Numbered from the stretch's first letter, positions 1 to 5,966 are shown. The stretch is 11,712 bases of DNA from Acidobacteriaceae bacterium (GCA_030042915.1 JASHYS010000192.1:1-11712); one strand, 5' to 3'. Translations and numbers: made by a program. The notes: generated by a model from the sequence alone, not told the origin.

Positions 1-3
1 GCC

Positions 4-27
4 GGCGAACGTCCCAGGTCGTTCGCC
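4..27 (+). terminator. Possible terminator hairpin at the window edge
   Basis: A perfect 8-bp stem (GGCGAACG at 4-11 with CGTTCGCC at 20-27) encloses an 8-nt loop and is followed by a pyrimidine-rich stretch (28-41) rather than a clean T-run. It could end transcription of a plus-strand gene lying before the window. The missing poly-T tail makes this tentative. Confidence 0.3.
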
Positions 28-95
28 TCCTTGCCCTCTTTGTGCCAGATCGAACCCTCCGGAGCCGTGCCACAATCAGGGCGGAGGTTCTCTCC

Positions 96-434
96 ATGTC
101 TATGATGTTTAACGCATTGCGGGCTTTGGAGATGGAGCAGCACGAGACGCAGGACAATGCATACCTCTCCAACGTGCGGTTGTTCGCCTCGACTGTGAGA
201 GCCGACGATTTTTCGGCCGATCGCGCCGGCCGGCGAGCGCCGAGAGTGGCGCCGGGTCGCGGCGACGTGCCCACAGGCAGATCGAAGTTCGATCGAGATC
301 AATTGGAAGCATTGCGGCGTTCGGTGGAAGAAGGCTGCAAACGCTATCGCAGCCTTCCATGGTTTCAGAAGCGAAATTCCGGCTCCCCGAGTTTCACTCC
401 CGGCACGAGCACCTCGCGCCAGGCCGCGCGCTAA
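96..434 (+). CDS. Small hypothetical protein, 112 aa
   Basis: I do not recognise this protein. The start at 96 (MSMMFNALRALEMEQ...) was chosen because a full Shine-Dalgarno GGAGG lies at 83-87 with an 8-nt spacer; a longer in-frame start at 42 has no such site. The first 15 or so residues form an amphipathic helix loosely like the cytosolic start of some polysaccharide-export or tyrosine-kinase adaptor proteins, but the protein is far too short to be one of those. The middle is Arg/Gly/Pro-rich and the end Ser/Thr-rich, with no membrane segment. A charged helix (DRDQLEALRRSVEEGCKRYR) lies at about residues 69-88. The gene converges on mnmE with a 126-bp gap that holds a 12-bp palindrome (462-473) and nothing else evident. 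It may be a degraded N-terminal fragment of a larger gene, or not a gene at all. Confidence 0.35.
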   Translation: MSMMFNALRALEMEQHETQDNAYLSNVRLFASTVRADDFSADRAGRRAPRVAPGRGDVPTGRSKFDRDQLEALRRSVEEGCKRYRSLPWFQKRNSGSPSFTPGTSTSRQAAR

Positions 435-560
435 GGCCGACCGAACCTTCCTCAAACGTGCCTCTGGCCAGAGCTCCGATCCGCCCTTGCGCACTCGATT
501 GCCACTGCCTACGGCCGATCGCATTTTTCGATGGTTTCCAGAACGCGCTGACCCGCCGCA

Positions 561-1958
561 CTATTTTCCAATACAAAACGTCGAGAAGATCAGGTTCAAA
601 ATGTCGTCGGGCGTGGTCTGGCCGGTGAGAGAGTCGAGCGCCCACAGCGCGCGATAGAGATCGATCAGGATCATCTCGTGAGGAATGCCCTCGGCGTTGG
701 CCTTGGCGGCGTCGGCCAGCGCGCTTACCGCAGTGGTCACGGCCTGGTGCTGGCGAAGATTGGTCAACATGCCCGGTTCGGCTGCGGCTCCGCCGGTAGC
801 CAATGACAGAATGCGCTCCCGCAACGCCGGAATGCCATCGCCGGTAAGTGCAGAAGTAGAAAGTGCAGGAATGCCGTCGAGACCCGGCGCGCACTTGCCG
901 GCATTTTCCGCCGCGCTCTCGAGCAAATCGCTCTTGTTCACCGCGACAATTGCCGGCCGGCCTTCCACCGCGGCAAGCAAGCGGTGTTCTTCGTCGTTGA
1001 GCGGCTGTGTGGCGTCCAGAACCACCAGCACAAGCGCCGCGTCGGCCAGAGCCTCGCGGCTTCGCGCAATGCCCATCTGCTCGGCTTCCTCGCGTCCCTC
1101 GCGCAGGCCGGCGGTGTCAACCAGCTCAATGGGAATGCCGCCCAGCGAAATGCGTTCCGTTACCAGGTCGCGCGTGGTGCCGGGAGTCGCGGTCACAATG
1201 GCGCGATCGCGCTCCACCAGGCGGTTGAAGAGCGAGCTCTTGCCCACGTTGGGTCGGCCCACAATGGCCAGCGTCAATCCATCATGAACAATGCGGCCGC
1301 GCGCGAATGACGCGACCAGTGCAGCCAGCGCCGGTGTCAGCTCTTCAATGCGCCGTGCAATCTCTTCCTGCGGCGTCACCTCCACATCGTCTTCGGCAAA
1401 GTCGATGCCCGCTTCAAGCAGCGCCACCAAATCCACCAGAGATTGCTTGACGGGTGCAACCCGCCGGCTGAGCGCGCCGCCCATCTGGCTCGCAGCCTGG
1501 CGCGCCTGCGTCAGCGTCTGCGCTTCAATCAGGTCGCGCACCGCTTCGGCCTGCGTCAAGTCAAGGCGGCCGGCAAGAAATGCGCGCTGTGTGAACTCCC
1601 CAGGCTCGGCCAGCCGCGCACCCTGCTCCATTGCACGGCGCAGCAGAAGCTCCAAAACCACTGGCGAGCCATGCGTTGCAATCTCAACCAGGTCTTCGGC
1701 CGTATAAGAGCGCGGAGCGCCGAAAAACGTAACCACCGCCTCGTCAATCCGCGTGGCTTCGGCGCCATCCCCGTCGAGCACATCGGCCAGGCGCGCGCGG
1801 GCATGTTCGAGCGGCTGCTGCATGCGCACAAGTTGCGTGGCGATTGATGCGGCTTGCGTTCCGCTCAGGCGCACCATCCCAATTCCGCCCCGGCCAGGCG
1901 GCGTCGAGATGGCGGCGATGGTGTCGTTCACGTTGTCTTGCCCGGCCATTGGTTGCAT
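561..1958 (-). CDS. mnmE: tRNA uridine-5-carboxymethylaminomethyl modification GTPase MnmE
   Basis: MnmE, with MnmG, installs the carboxymethylaminomethyl group on wobble uridine 34 of certain tRNAs, using tetrahydrofolate-bound one-carbon units and GTP hydrolysis. The 465-residue protein is of normal family length. Residues 1-120 form the folate-binding TrmE-N domain (DTIAAISTPPGRGGIG near 12-27; SYTAEDLVEIATHGSP at 84-99). A helical domain surrounds an inserted G domain with G1 GRPNVGKSS (234-242), G2 TPGTTRD (258-264), G3 DTAG (281-284), G4 NKSD (341-344) and G5 STSAL (367-371). The C-terminal CIGK (462-465) carries the family's catalytic cysteine. A second ATG at 1949 (MAGQDNV...) is an equally plausible start, giving 462 residues: a TACACT -10-like hexamer lies at 1966-1961, only 2 nt before the first ATG. 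No yidC, jag or mnmG neighbour is in the window. The identification is secure; only the start is uncertain. Confidence 0.98.
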   Translation of the reverse strand: MQPMAGQDNVNDTIAAISTPPGRGGIGMVRLSGTQAASIATQLVRMQQPLEHARARLADVLDGDGAEATRIDEAVVTFFGAPRSYTAEDLVEIATHGSPVVLELLLRRAMEQGARLAEPGEFTQRAFLAGRLDLTQAEAVRDLIEAQTLTQARQAASQMGGALSRRVAPVKQSLVDLVALLEAGIDFAEDDVEVTPQEEIARRIEELTPALAALVASFARGRIVHDGLTLAIVGRPNVGKSSLFNRLVERDRAIVTATPGTTRDLVTERISLGGIPIELVDTAGLREGREEAEQMGIARSREALADAALVLVVLDATQPLNDEEHRLLAAVEGRPAIVAVNKSDLLESAAENAGKCAPGLDGIPALSTSALTGDGIPALRERILSLATGGAAAEPGMLTNLRQHQAVTTAVSALADAAKANAEGIPHEMILIDLYRALWALDSLTGQTTPDDILNLIFSTFCIGK

Positions 1959-2239
1959 TTAGTGTAGTGTTTCGAGCGCAGCGCTACCCCTCCCGGCGCA
2001 CGTGCGGTCGATGGCCTCCCGGCTCCAGTTTGGAGTCTCGTTGCAAGCCGATTCGGCCGTTTGAGTCCGCGAGCGAGCGTAAGTCCGGTAATTCGCGACG
2101 GTAACCAAGAGAATCAGGTACTTAGGTGATGCTGATTCGTCTGTGGATTTTACATACAGTTAATGCGGGGGAGTGTCTCCGCATCTCCTGGCCGCTGCCG
2201 CCGGCCGGAGAGGGCCGCTGTGCGGAGACTGCGAACAAG

Positions 2240-2593
2240 ATGAATCGCGCACAACTAGCACAATTAGCAGTGGTGAAGTTTTTTGCTCTGTTGCTTCTGT
2301 TGCCCGGTTTAGCGGGGCTCATCAGCTCTGCGATCATCTCCACGCACTACCTTTCTACGATGCCTCGGCTGCCCGATCCCGTCACGCATCGTCTGGTTCC
2401 CCGCGGCATTCACGGCGTTACGATTTACCAAACCGCGTCGGAAGATCGCACCCTCAACTGGCTTGAGTATTCGTCGCTGGGAGTTTTTGTCATGGGCCTC
2501 CTGCTGGGAGGCGTGTATCTCGAGAAATGGGGCAGCTTGCAGATGCCCCCGGATGAGCAGGAGCCTGAACGGAAATCTTCGCTGGCCCTCTGA
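2240..2593 (+). CDS. Small two-helix membrane protein, 117 aa
   Basis: The function is unknown. The predicted protein starts MNRAQLAQLAVVKFF and has two hydrophobic segments, at about residues 10-34 and 77-96. Between them is a roughly 40-residue exposed loop (LPDPVTHRLVPRGIHGVTIYQT, about 44-65), followed by a charged Pro/Glu-rich tail (102-113). The hairpin topology and an LP.PDP...P..HG..IYQT loop are, from memory, a recurring type of small protein in Acidobacteriota, but this cannot be checked here. An in-frame start at 2126 would add 38 residues with no membrane or conserved character, so the ATG at 2240 is preferred; GGAG at 2224-2227 is a poorly spaced (12 nt) ribosome site. The gene is divergent from mnmE (281 bp apart) and 49 bp upstream of mutM. 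A 7-bp inverted repeat (2583-2589 with 2605-2611) overlaps its end. Confidence 0.7.
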   Translation: MNRAQLAQLAVVKFFALLLLLPGLAGLISSAIISTHYLSTMPRLPDPVTHRLVPRGIHGVTIYQTASEDRTLNWLEYSSLGVFVMGLLLGGVYLEKWGSLQMPPDEQEPERKSSLAL

Positions 2594-2630
2594 TCGATTG
2601 CCGCAGGGCCACGCGCGAATCGCAATCCTC

Positions 2631-2636
2631 TACAAT
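2631..2636 (+). promoter_or_regulatory. -10-like hexamer immediately before mutM
   Basis: TACAAT (one mismatch from TATAAT) ends 6 nt before the mutM ATG, so the expected transcription start coincides with the start codon. No Shine-Dalgarno sequence lies between the hexamer and the ATG, and no good -35 box is seen at normal spacing. This fits a leaderless mutM transcript independent of the small membrane-protein gene upstream. Confidence 0.4.
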
Positions 2637-2642
2637 GAACCG

Positions 2643-3488
2643 ATGCCGGAACTGCCCGAGGTGGAAACCATCGCGCGCGGTGTTCACGATCGCGTGCGCG
2701 GCGACCGCATCGTTGAAGCTTGGTTCAGCAGCCTCCCGCAACCTTTCAAAACATCGCCTTCTCGCCAGGCCAAGGGCCTCGCGGGCCGGCCTGTTCTGGC
2801 CGTGCATCGCACCGGCAAGCATATTGTCTTCGAACTCGGCGCGCCTCAGCCCGCGCAGCACGCACTCGCCGCCGCGCCCGACGCCCAGTGGGTCGTCCAC
2901 CTTGGCATGACGGGACGTCTGCTCGTCACTGCGCCCGATTCGCCAGTTGCTCCTCATACGCACGCGCGTCTCAGCCTGGCCAGCGGCCGCGAACTGCGTT
3001 TTGTCGACACGCGCCGCTTCGGGCGGCTCGAGTTCCGCAACCTGGGCCGGCACGGCACGTTTCACGCGCCAGGCGCCGAACCCCTCACCATTGGCGCCGG
3101 CGAATTTGCCGCGTTGTTTCGCGGCCGCCGCCTTGCCATCAAGGCAGCTCTGCTTAACCAGAACATTCTCGCCGGAGTCGGCAACATCTATGCCGACGAA
3201 AGCCTCTTTCGAGCCGGCATCAGGCCGCAGAGACGCGTCAACCGGGTCACTCGAGCCGAGCTTGAACAGCTTCGCCGGGCGCTTCGCCAGGTTCTCACTC
3301 ACGCCATCCGTCTCGGCGGCTCATCGGTCTCCAACTATGTCGACGCCAACGGCCAGCCCGGCTTCTTCCAGCTTGAGCACTACGTCTACCAGCGCACCGG
3401 CAAGCCCTGCCGCCGCTGCCAAACTCCCATCCGGCGCATGGTGCTGGCCGGCAGAGGAACTCACTATTGCCCGAACTGCCAGCAATGA
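2643..3488 (+). CDS. mutM: Formamidopyrimidine-DNA glycosylase (8-oxoguanine glycosylase/AP lyase)
   Basis: MutM/Fpg removes 8-oxoguanine and ring-opened purines from DNA and cleaves the abasic strand by beta/delta-elimination. The ATG at 2643 was chosen because it yields the obligatory MPELPEVE start: Pro2 is the Schiff-base nucleophile after Met removal, and Glu3 and Glu6 are conserved. Other hallmarks are the catalytic beta-lysine in HRTGKH (Lys59), HLGMTGRL (86-93), VDTRRFGRLE (121-130), the helix-two-turn-helix LNQNILAGVGNIYADE (171-186), and a C-terminal zinc finger with Cys256/Cys259 and Cys276/Cys279 plus Arg271. At 281 residues it is slightly longer than the E. coli enzyme, owing to an Ala/Pro/Gln-rich insertion at about residues 66-82 before HLGMTG. 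It appears fully functional. No terminator with a T-run follows the stop. Confidence 0.97.
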   Translation: MPELPEVETIARGVHDRVRGDRIVEAWFSSLPQPFKTSPSRQAKGLAGRPVLAVHRTGKHIVFELGAPQPAQHALAAAPDAQWVVHLGMTGRLLVTAPDSPVAPHTHARLSLASGRELRFVDTRRFGRLEFRNLGRHGTFHAPGAEPLTIGAGEFAALFRGRRLAIKAALLNQNILAGVGNIYADESLFRAGIRPQRRVNRVTRAELEQLRRALRQVLTHAIRLGGSSVSNYVDANGQPGFFQLEHYVYQRTGKPCRRCQTPIRRMVLAGRGTHYCPNCQQ

Positions 3489-3673
3489 GCCACGCTAGCT
3501 GCCCGCCGATGATCACCCCGCCTGCGGGCCATCCAGCCGGCGCGAGTCTATGTTTTCTTGAAGAATTTTCGCCCCGCGGCTCCCGGAATTGAGACAAGTC
3601 GGCCGGTTTTCATTACTTAAGTCATTGAAAACAATTAGAGTTTCCAACGGTACGCGGATTGCTACAACTAAGG

Positions 3674-3955
3674 TGCCAGTGATGAACCGGCGGCTGGGGG
3701 AAACGCCAGCCTGCCAGAGCAACCACCGGGCACCCGGCATGAGCAACCGCCAATGAGCGGCCCTCAAAAGGGAGAAGCCGGCCGGGGAGCCTGCAAGCCT
3801 AAGCGGAGGAGATGCTCCCCGCTTTCACTTGCCTGGGAGGCCAGTGACCAGCGTTGGAGCACCGGAACGCCACTCCTGAGCGAGTGGCGTTTCTTGCGTT
3901 TGCTCCGCGATTGCGGCCCTGGCGTTCGCCAGACCCGCCCCGTTCATCACTGGCA
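3674..3955 (+). repeat. Long inverted-repeat element / candidate structured RNA
   Basis: TGCCAGTGATGAAC (3674-3687) and its exact reverse complement (3942-3955) form a 14-bp inverted repeat. Similarity continues inward in both copies: each has a C/GGGCGG motif, then a CTGG stem, AACGCCAG and AGCAA, so they are two related units in opposite orientation. A weaker third copy begins near 3840 (GCCAGTGACC...GGAACGCCA). Inside are local hairpins: 3689-3715 (9 bp, one bulge, 8-nt loop), 3793-3832 (15 bp in three blocks, with an internal loop, a bulged A and an ATG loop) and 3913-3938 (CTGGC-GTTC-GCCAG core). There are also short ones, such as CCCT-CAAA-AGGG. As RNA this would fold into a long closing helix around a multi-branched core. 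It could be a noncoding RNA or a REP-like intergenic repeat; I cannot tell which from one copy. Confidence 0.45.
3866..3891 (+). terminator. Strong hairpin, terminator-like
   Basis: AACGCCACTC (3866-3875) pairs perfectly with GAGTGGCGTT (3882-3891) around a 6-nt loop, giving a 10-bp stem. It is followed by TCTTGCGTTTGC, a weak U-rich tract. It could end a transcript starting near 3660, in which case GGTGC (3672-3676) could pair with GCACC (3859-3863) as an alternative closing stem. It could equally be an internal stem of the larger inverted-repeat element. Confidence 0.35.
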
Positions 3956-4362
3956 TAACTCTGCCACTTTCGCCCACTTGCCAGCGCTTGAGCTTCGCTG
4001 TAGTATCAAGGGTGCCTATCAAGCGGCTGATGCGGGCCACCCAGGATGGGGAAGAGCAAGCTCGCCGCAGAGCAAGCAAATTTCGCCCGGCAGTTTCGTT
4101 CAAAAACCCGGCTGTACGCGGCGGAGGCTCATAGAGGAAGGGCATCATCAGAGGAAAAGCAGAGGCCGCGCCTGGTTGTTTCGGGCGAAGAACGCAGTTG
4201 ATTCGGGACTCCCAGGCAAAGATCGGCAATTGCATTTTCCTTTTGGTTCAAAGGGTGGGGACCGGGAAAGATTAAGGTGGAGCGGCCGGTTTCATCTCGG
4301 CCACAGTTGCGGCGTTGCCCCGCGTGAGTGGAGACGCAGGCATTCCCCTTGAAGAGTACCGT

Positions 4363-4464
4363 GCAGCATCAGGGCTGATCGCTGCGTCTTCCGTTAGACG
4401 GCATCAGGAGACGGCAGTCCGGCAATCCTGCCCGGTTCCAGGCGAACGGTTTCTTGTTCGCTGG
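4363..4464 (+). promoter_or_regulatory. Run of four hairpins in the leader of the 4529 gene
   Basis: Four consecutive stems lie 65 nt or more before the ATG at 4529: GCAGC-ATCA with TGAT-C-GCTGC (4363-4385, 9 bp, bulged C); CGTCT with AGACG (4385-4400); CAGGA with TCCTG (4405-4430) enclosing CGG-CAGT-CCG; and CCA-G-GCGAAC with GTTCGC-TGG (4439-4464). Their tight packing suggests a folded 5' untranslated region or the 3' part of a noncoding RNA. No known riboswitch core is recognised. GC-rich DNA forms chance hairpins easily, so this is tentative. Confidence 0.3.
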
Positions 4465-4528
4465 GGCGATTGAGCTGCATGTGCATTGAAGAGTAATCGA
4501 AAGCATAGCATCAGGAAGTACACGCATC

Positions 4529-5431
4529 ATGACATCAGAAGAACTGACTCAGCCCCAACCTGAACCGGGGCTTCCTGCCGATAGTGGCCAGGTAAAGCAA
4601 GGGCATCGGCGCAGGCGCCGCCGCCGCAAGAACAAATCCAACCACCAGGCGATGCAAGGCCAGCAGCCGCAGGGGCAGCCGCAAATGCAAGGGCCTGCGC
4701 CGCAGCAAGCCGGGCAGCCGCCTCGGCCGGTTCACCAGCACCAGAACCGCAAGAAGAAGAAATTCTTCCAGAAATCGCCGGCGTCATCCGGGCCGCCCGG
4801 AAACAGCATCGCCGGGCCCCAGCAGGGCAAGCGCAAGGGCCGGCAAAAGGGTCCGCGGATGTTTGTCGGCCCCATGGACCACAGTTACCGCGCGGTCAAT
4901 GGCAACGTGGCCGACGGGCCCCCATCGACCATCCAGATCGCGGGTAATGGCCACCACGGCGGCGCATATTATCCCGACGTCTATCCCGCCCAGCCCCCTA
5001 GTCCCATTCGCGAAGACGCGCCCACGCGCATCTTTTGCTTTATCGAGGATCTCTTTTTCCTGGCCAAAATCCAGGAAACCGCTCGCAAATTGGGCGTGAA
5101 GGTGGAGTTCGTGAAGGGTGACAGCAAAGATACGGTGACGCGCATCTACGACGCGCCGGAACCGGAGCGGCCCTCGCTTCTGGTCTTCGACCTGAACAAT
5201 CTGAACGCCAAGCCCATGGCGCTCATTCCCAAGTTCAAGGCCAAATTCAAGAAGGCTGTCTCCATCATCGGCTTCCTCAACCACCTTCAGGGCGACCTCA
5301 AGATAAAGGCCATCGAGGCCGGATGCGATGTGGTCATGCCGCGCTCGGCCTTTTCGCAAAGCCTGCCCGTGCTGCTGCGCCGCTACGGCGTGGAAGAGCA
5401 AGAGGAGTTCGATCGCCAGCCCGCGTTCTGA
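4529..5431 (+). CDS. Basic low-complexity N-terminus fused to a receiver-like domain, 300 aa
   Basis: The function is unknown. The start is supported by AGGAAG (4513-4518) 10 nt upstream. Residues 1-160 are disordered: an Arg/Lys run (HRRRRRRRKNK, 26-36), a Gln/Pro-rich stretch (41-70), RKKKK (74-78) and KRKGRQKGPR (101-110). This composition is typical of nucleic-acid-binding tails. Residues about 165-288 alternate hydrophobic strands and helices like a CheY-type receiver: TRIFCFIEDLFF (166-177, with Glu173-Asp174 at the acidic pocket), LLVFDLNN (217-224, with Asp221 at the phospho-acceptor position), AVSIIGFL (243-250) and GCDVVMPRSAF (265-275). The conserved Lys before Pro in strand 5 is replaced by Met270, so normal phosphoryl chemistry is doubtful. 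The gene stands alone in its direction and converges on the HIT gene. A role in RNA or DNA binding controlled by a pseudo-receiver is an inference only. Confidence 0.85.
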   Translation: MTSEELTQPQPEPGLPADSGQVKQGHRRRRRRRKNKSNHQAMQGQQPQGQPQMQGPAPQQAGQPPRPVHQHQNRKKKKFFQKSPASSGPPGNSIAGPQQGKRKGRQKGPRMFVGPMDHSYRAVNGNVADGPPSTIQIAGNGHHGGAYYPDVYPAQPPSPIREDAPTRIFCFIEDLFFLAKIQETARKLGVKVEFVKGDSKDTVTRIYDAPEPERPSLLVFDLNNLNAKPMALIPKFKAKFKKAVSIIGFLNHLQGDLKIKAIEAGCDVVMPRSAFSQSLPVLLRRYGVEEQEEFDRQPAF

Positions 5432-5434
5432 AAA

Positions 5435-5546
5435 CAGGGAGTAGCCAATAGGGAATAGAAAAGGGCGCGCTTCATGAAAGCGCGCCCTTCGTTCGTGCAC
5501 CCAAGCGGTTTTTTTCTGCTCCCTACTGGCTATTGGCTACTCCCTG
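5435..5546. repeat. Nested inverted heptad repeats filling a convergent gap
   Basis: CAGGGAGTAGCCAATAG (5435-5451) is repeated exactly as its reverse complement at 5530-5546. Reading inward, both arms continue as 7-bp units ending in AG. The left arm reads GGAGTAG, CCAATAG, GGAATAG, then AAAA. The right arm, on the minus strand, reads GGAGTAG, CCAATAG, CCAGTAG, GGAGCAG, then seven A (5515-5509). The element starts 4 nt after one stop codon and ends 4 nt before the other, so it occupies the whole convergent gap and brackets the terminator stem. It resembles heptanucleotide repeat families known in cyanobacteria, though the sequence differs. Confidence 0.85.
5461..5489. terminator. Bidirectional intrinsic terminator stem
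   Basis: AAGGGCGCGCTT (5461-5472) pairs perfectly with AAGCGCGCCCTT (5478-5489) around a 5-nt loop: a GC-rich 12-bp stem midway between two convergent genes. It ends plus-strand transcription of the 300-aa protein gene and minus-strand transcription of the HIT gene. A T7 run on the plus strand (5509-5515) sits 19 nt beyond the stem, and for the minus strand TTCTATTCCC follows the stem. Position and stem strength support termination in both directions. Confidence 0.75.
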
Positions 5547-5550
5547 CTTC

Positions 5551-5889
5551 TTACCCCGGCGGCCAGGTCATTTGCCGCTCGCCCAGCAAATGCAGATGCA
5601 GATGATCCACGGTCTGGCCCCCTAACTCGCCGTTGTTCAACACCACACGATAGCCCTTATTGAGGCCTTTCTGGCGGGCAATCTCCGCAGCCGTCCACAG
5701 CAGGTGCCCCAGAAGCGCCCGGTGATCTTTCGCCGCCTCGCTGAGCGAGACAATATGTTCGCGCGGCACGATCAGCACGTGCACCGGCGCCTTGGGATTG
5801 ATGTCGGCAAAGGCGTAGACCAGCTCATCTTGGTATTCAGCGGTCGATCGGATCTCGCCTGCGGCAATCTTGCAGAAAATGCAACTCAT
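5551..5889 (-). CDS. HIT-family nucleotide-binding protein (HINT/PKCI-like)
   Basis: This is a 112-residue histidine-triad protein, the usual length for the bacterial HINT branch, whose members hydrolyse nucleoside phosphoramidates such as adenylated lysine on lysyl-tRNA synthetase products. The start at 5889 gives the typical MSCIFCKIAAGEI; Cys3 and Cys6 form the CxxC found in this branch. Next come VYAFADINPKAPVHVLIVP (24-42), then NNGELGGQTVDHLHLHLLG (85-103), in which His96-x-His98-x-His100 is the triad and His98 the expected nucleophile. The end, RQMTWPPG, is the family's usual C-terminus. An upstream GTG at 5907 is less likely. TACACT (5904-5899) lies 9 nt before the ATG and no Shine-Dalgarno site is present. 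The gene is divergent from the molybdopterin oxidoreductase, with 85 bp between the starts. The family is certain; the cellular substrate is not known. Confidence 0.95.
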   Translation of the reverse strand: MSCIFCKIAAGEIRSTAEYQDELVYAFADINPKAPVHVLIVPREHIVSLSEAAKDHRALLGHLLWTAAEIARQKGLNKGYRVVLNNGELGGQTVDHLHLHLLGERQMTWPPG

Positions 5890-5898
5890 GGCGTGACC

Positions 5899-5904
5899 AG
5901 TGTA
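5899..5904 (-). promoter_or_regulatory. -10-like hexamer before the HIT gene
   Basis: On the minus strand TACACT ends 9 nt before the ATG at 5889, and the intervening bases hold no ribosome-binding site. This suggests a leaderless or near-leaderless transcript. No clear -35 box was found. Confidence 0.35.
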
Positions 5905-5960
5905 CACGGGCTCCCATCAGGCGCCTCATCGCAAATCCGCTCCTCGAGCATGGGTTGTCC

Positions 5961-5966
5961 TAAAAT
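5961..5966 (+). promoter_or_regulatory. -10-like hexamer before the molybdopterin oxidoreductase gene
   Basis: TAAAAT ends 8 nt before the ATG at 5975 with no Shine-Dalgarno sequence between. The expected transcription start is at or next to the start codon, again pointing to a leaderless message. The -35 region (about 5938-5943) is not recognisable. Confidence 0.4.

Larger units (their letters stand above)
3489..4528 (+). other. 1-kb intergenic region without a convincing gene
   Basis: No reading frame here looks like protein. The longest frames (3753-4352 plus, 3825-4235 minus) lack recognisable domains, balanced composition and ribosome-binding sites. The region is instead dense in inverted repeats: an inverted pair of related units (3674-3955), a terminator-like hairpin (3866-3891) and four successive hairpins (4363-4464). 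Minor direct repeats are TATCAAG at 4004-4010 and 4017-4023, and AGAGCAAGC at 4053-4061 and 4069-4077. The stretch 3489-3673 is AT-richer near 3605-3660 and holds a small palindrome (TTCTT-G-AAGAA, 3555-3565). I recognise no tRNA, tmRNA, SRP RNA, RNase P RNA or common riboswitch core. Confidence 0.6.

Noticed and set aside
462..473. 12-bp palindrome CTCTGGCCAGAG between the 96-434 gene and mnmE
   Set aside because: No T-run and no partner sites. A single short palindrome in GC-rich DNA is not strong enough to call a terminator or operator.
2490..3302. 270-codon open frame antisense to mutM
   Set aside because: Shadow of mutM, which has all catalytic motifs on the plus strand.
3825..4235. 136-codon open frame on the minus strand over the inverted-repeat element
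   Set aside because: It reads through the palindromic units and the terminator-like hairpin and has no recognisable protein family. It is likely a spurious frame on a repeat.
3753..4352. 199-codon open frame on the plus strand in the intergenic region
   Set aside because: Trp/Arg/Ser/Gly-rich with no domain, no ribosome site and no sign of selection. It runs through the hairpin-rich repeats, so it is probably open by chance.
3489..4528. tmRNA, SRP RNA, RNase P RNA, cobalamin or c-di-GMP riboswitch in the gene-free region
   Set aside because: None of the conserved core sequences I know for these RNAs is present.
4784..5500. 238-codon minus-strand frame opposite the receiver-like protein
   Set aside because: It runs through the terminator stem and is antisense to a gene with a supported start and ordered domain.
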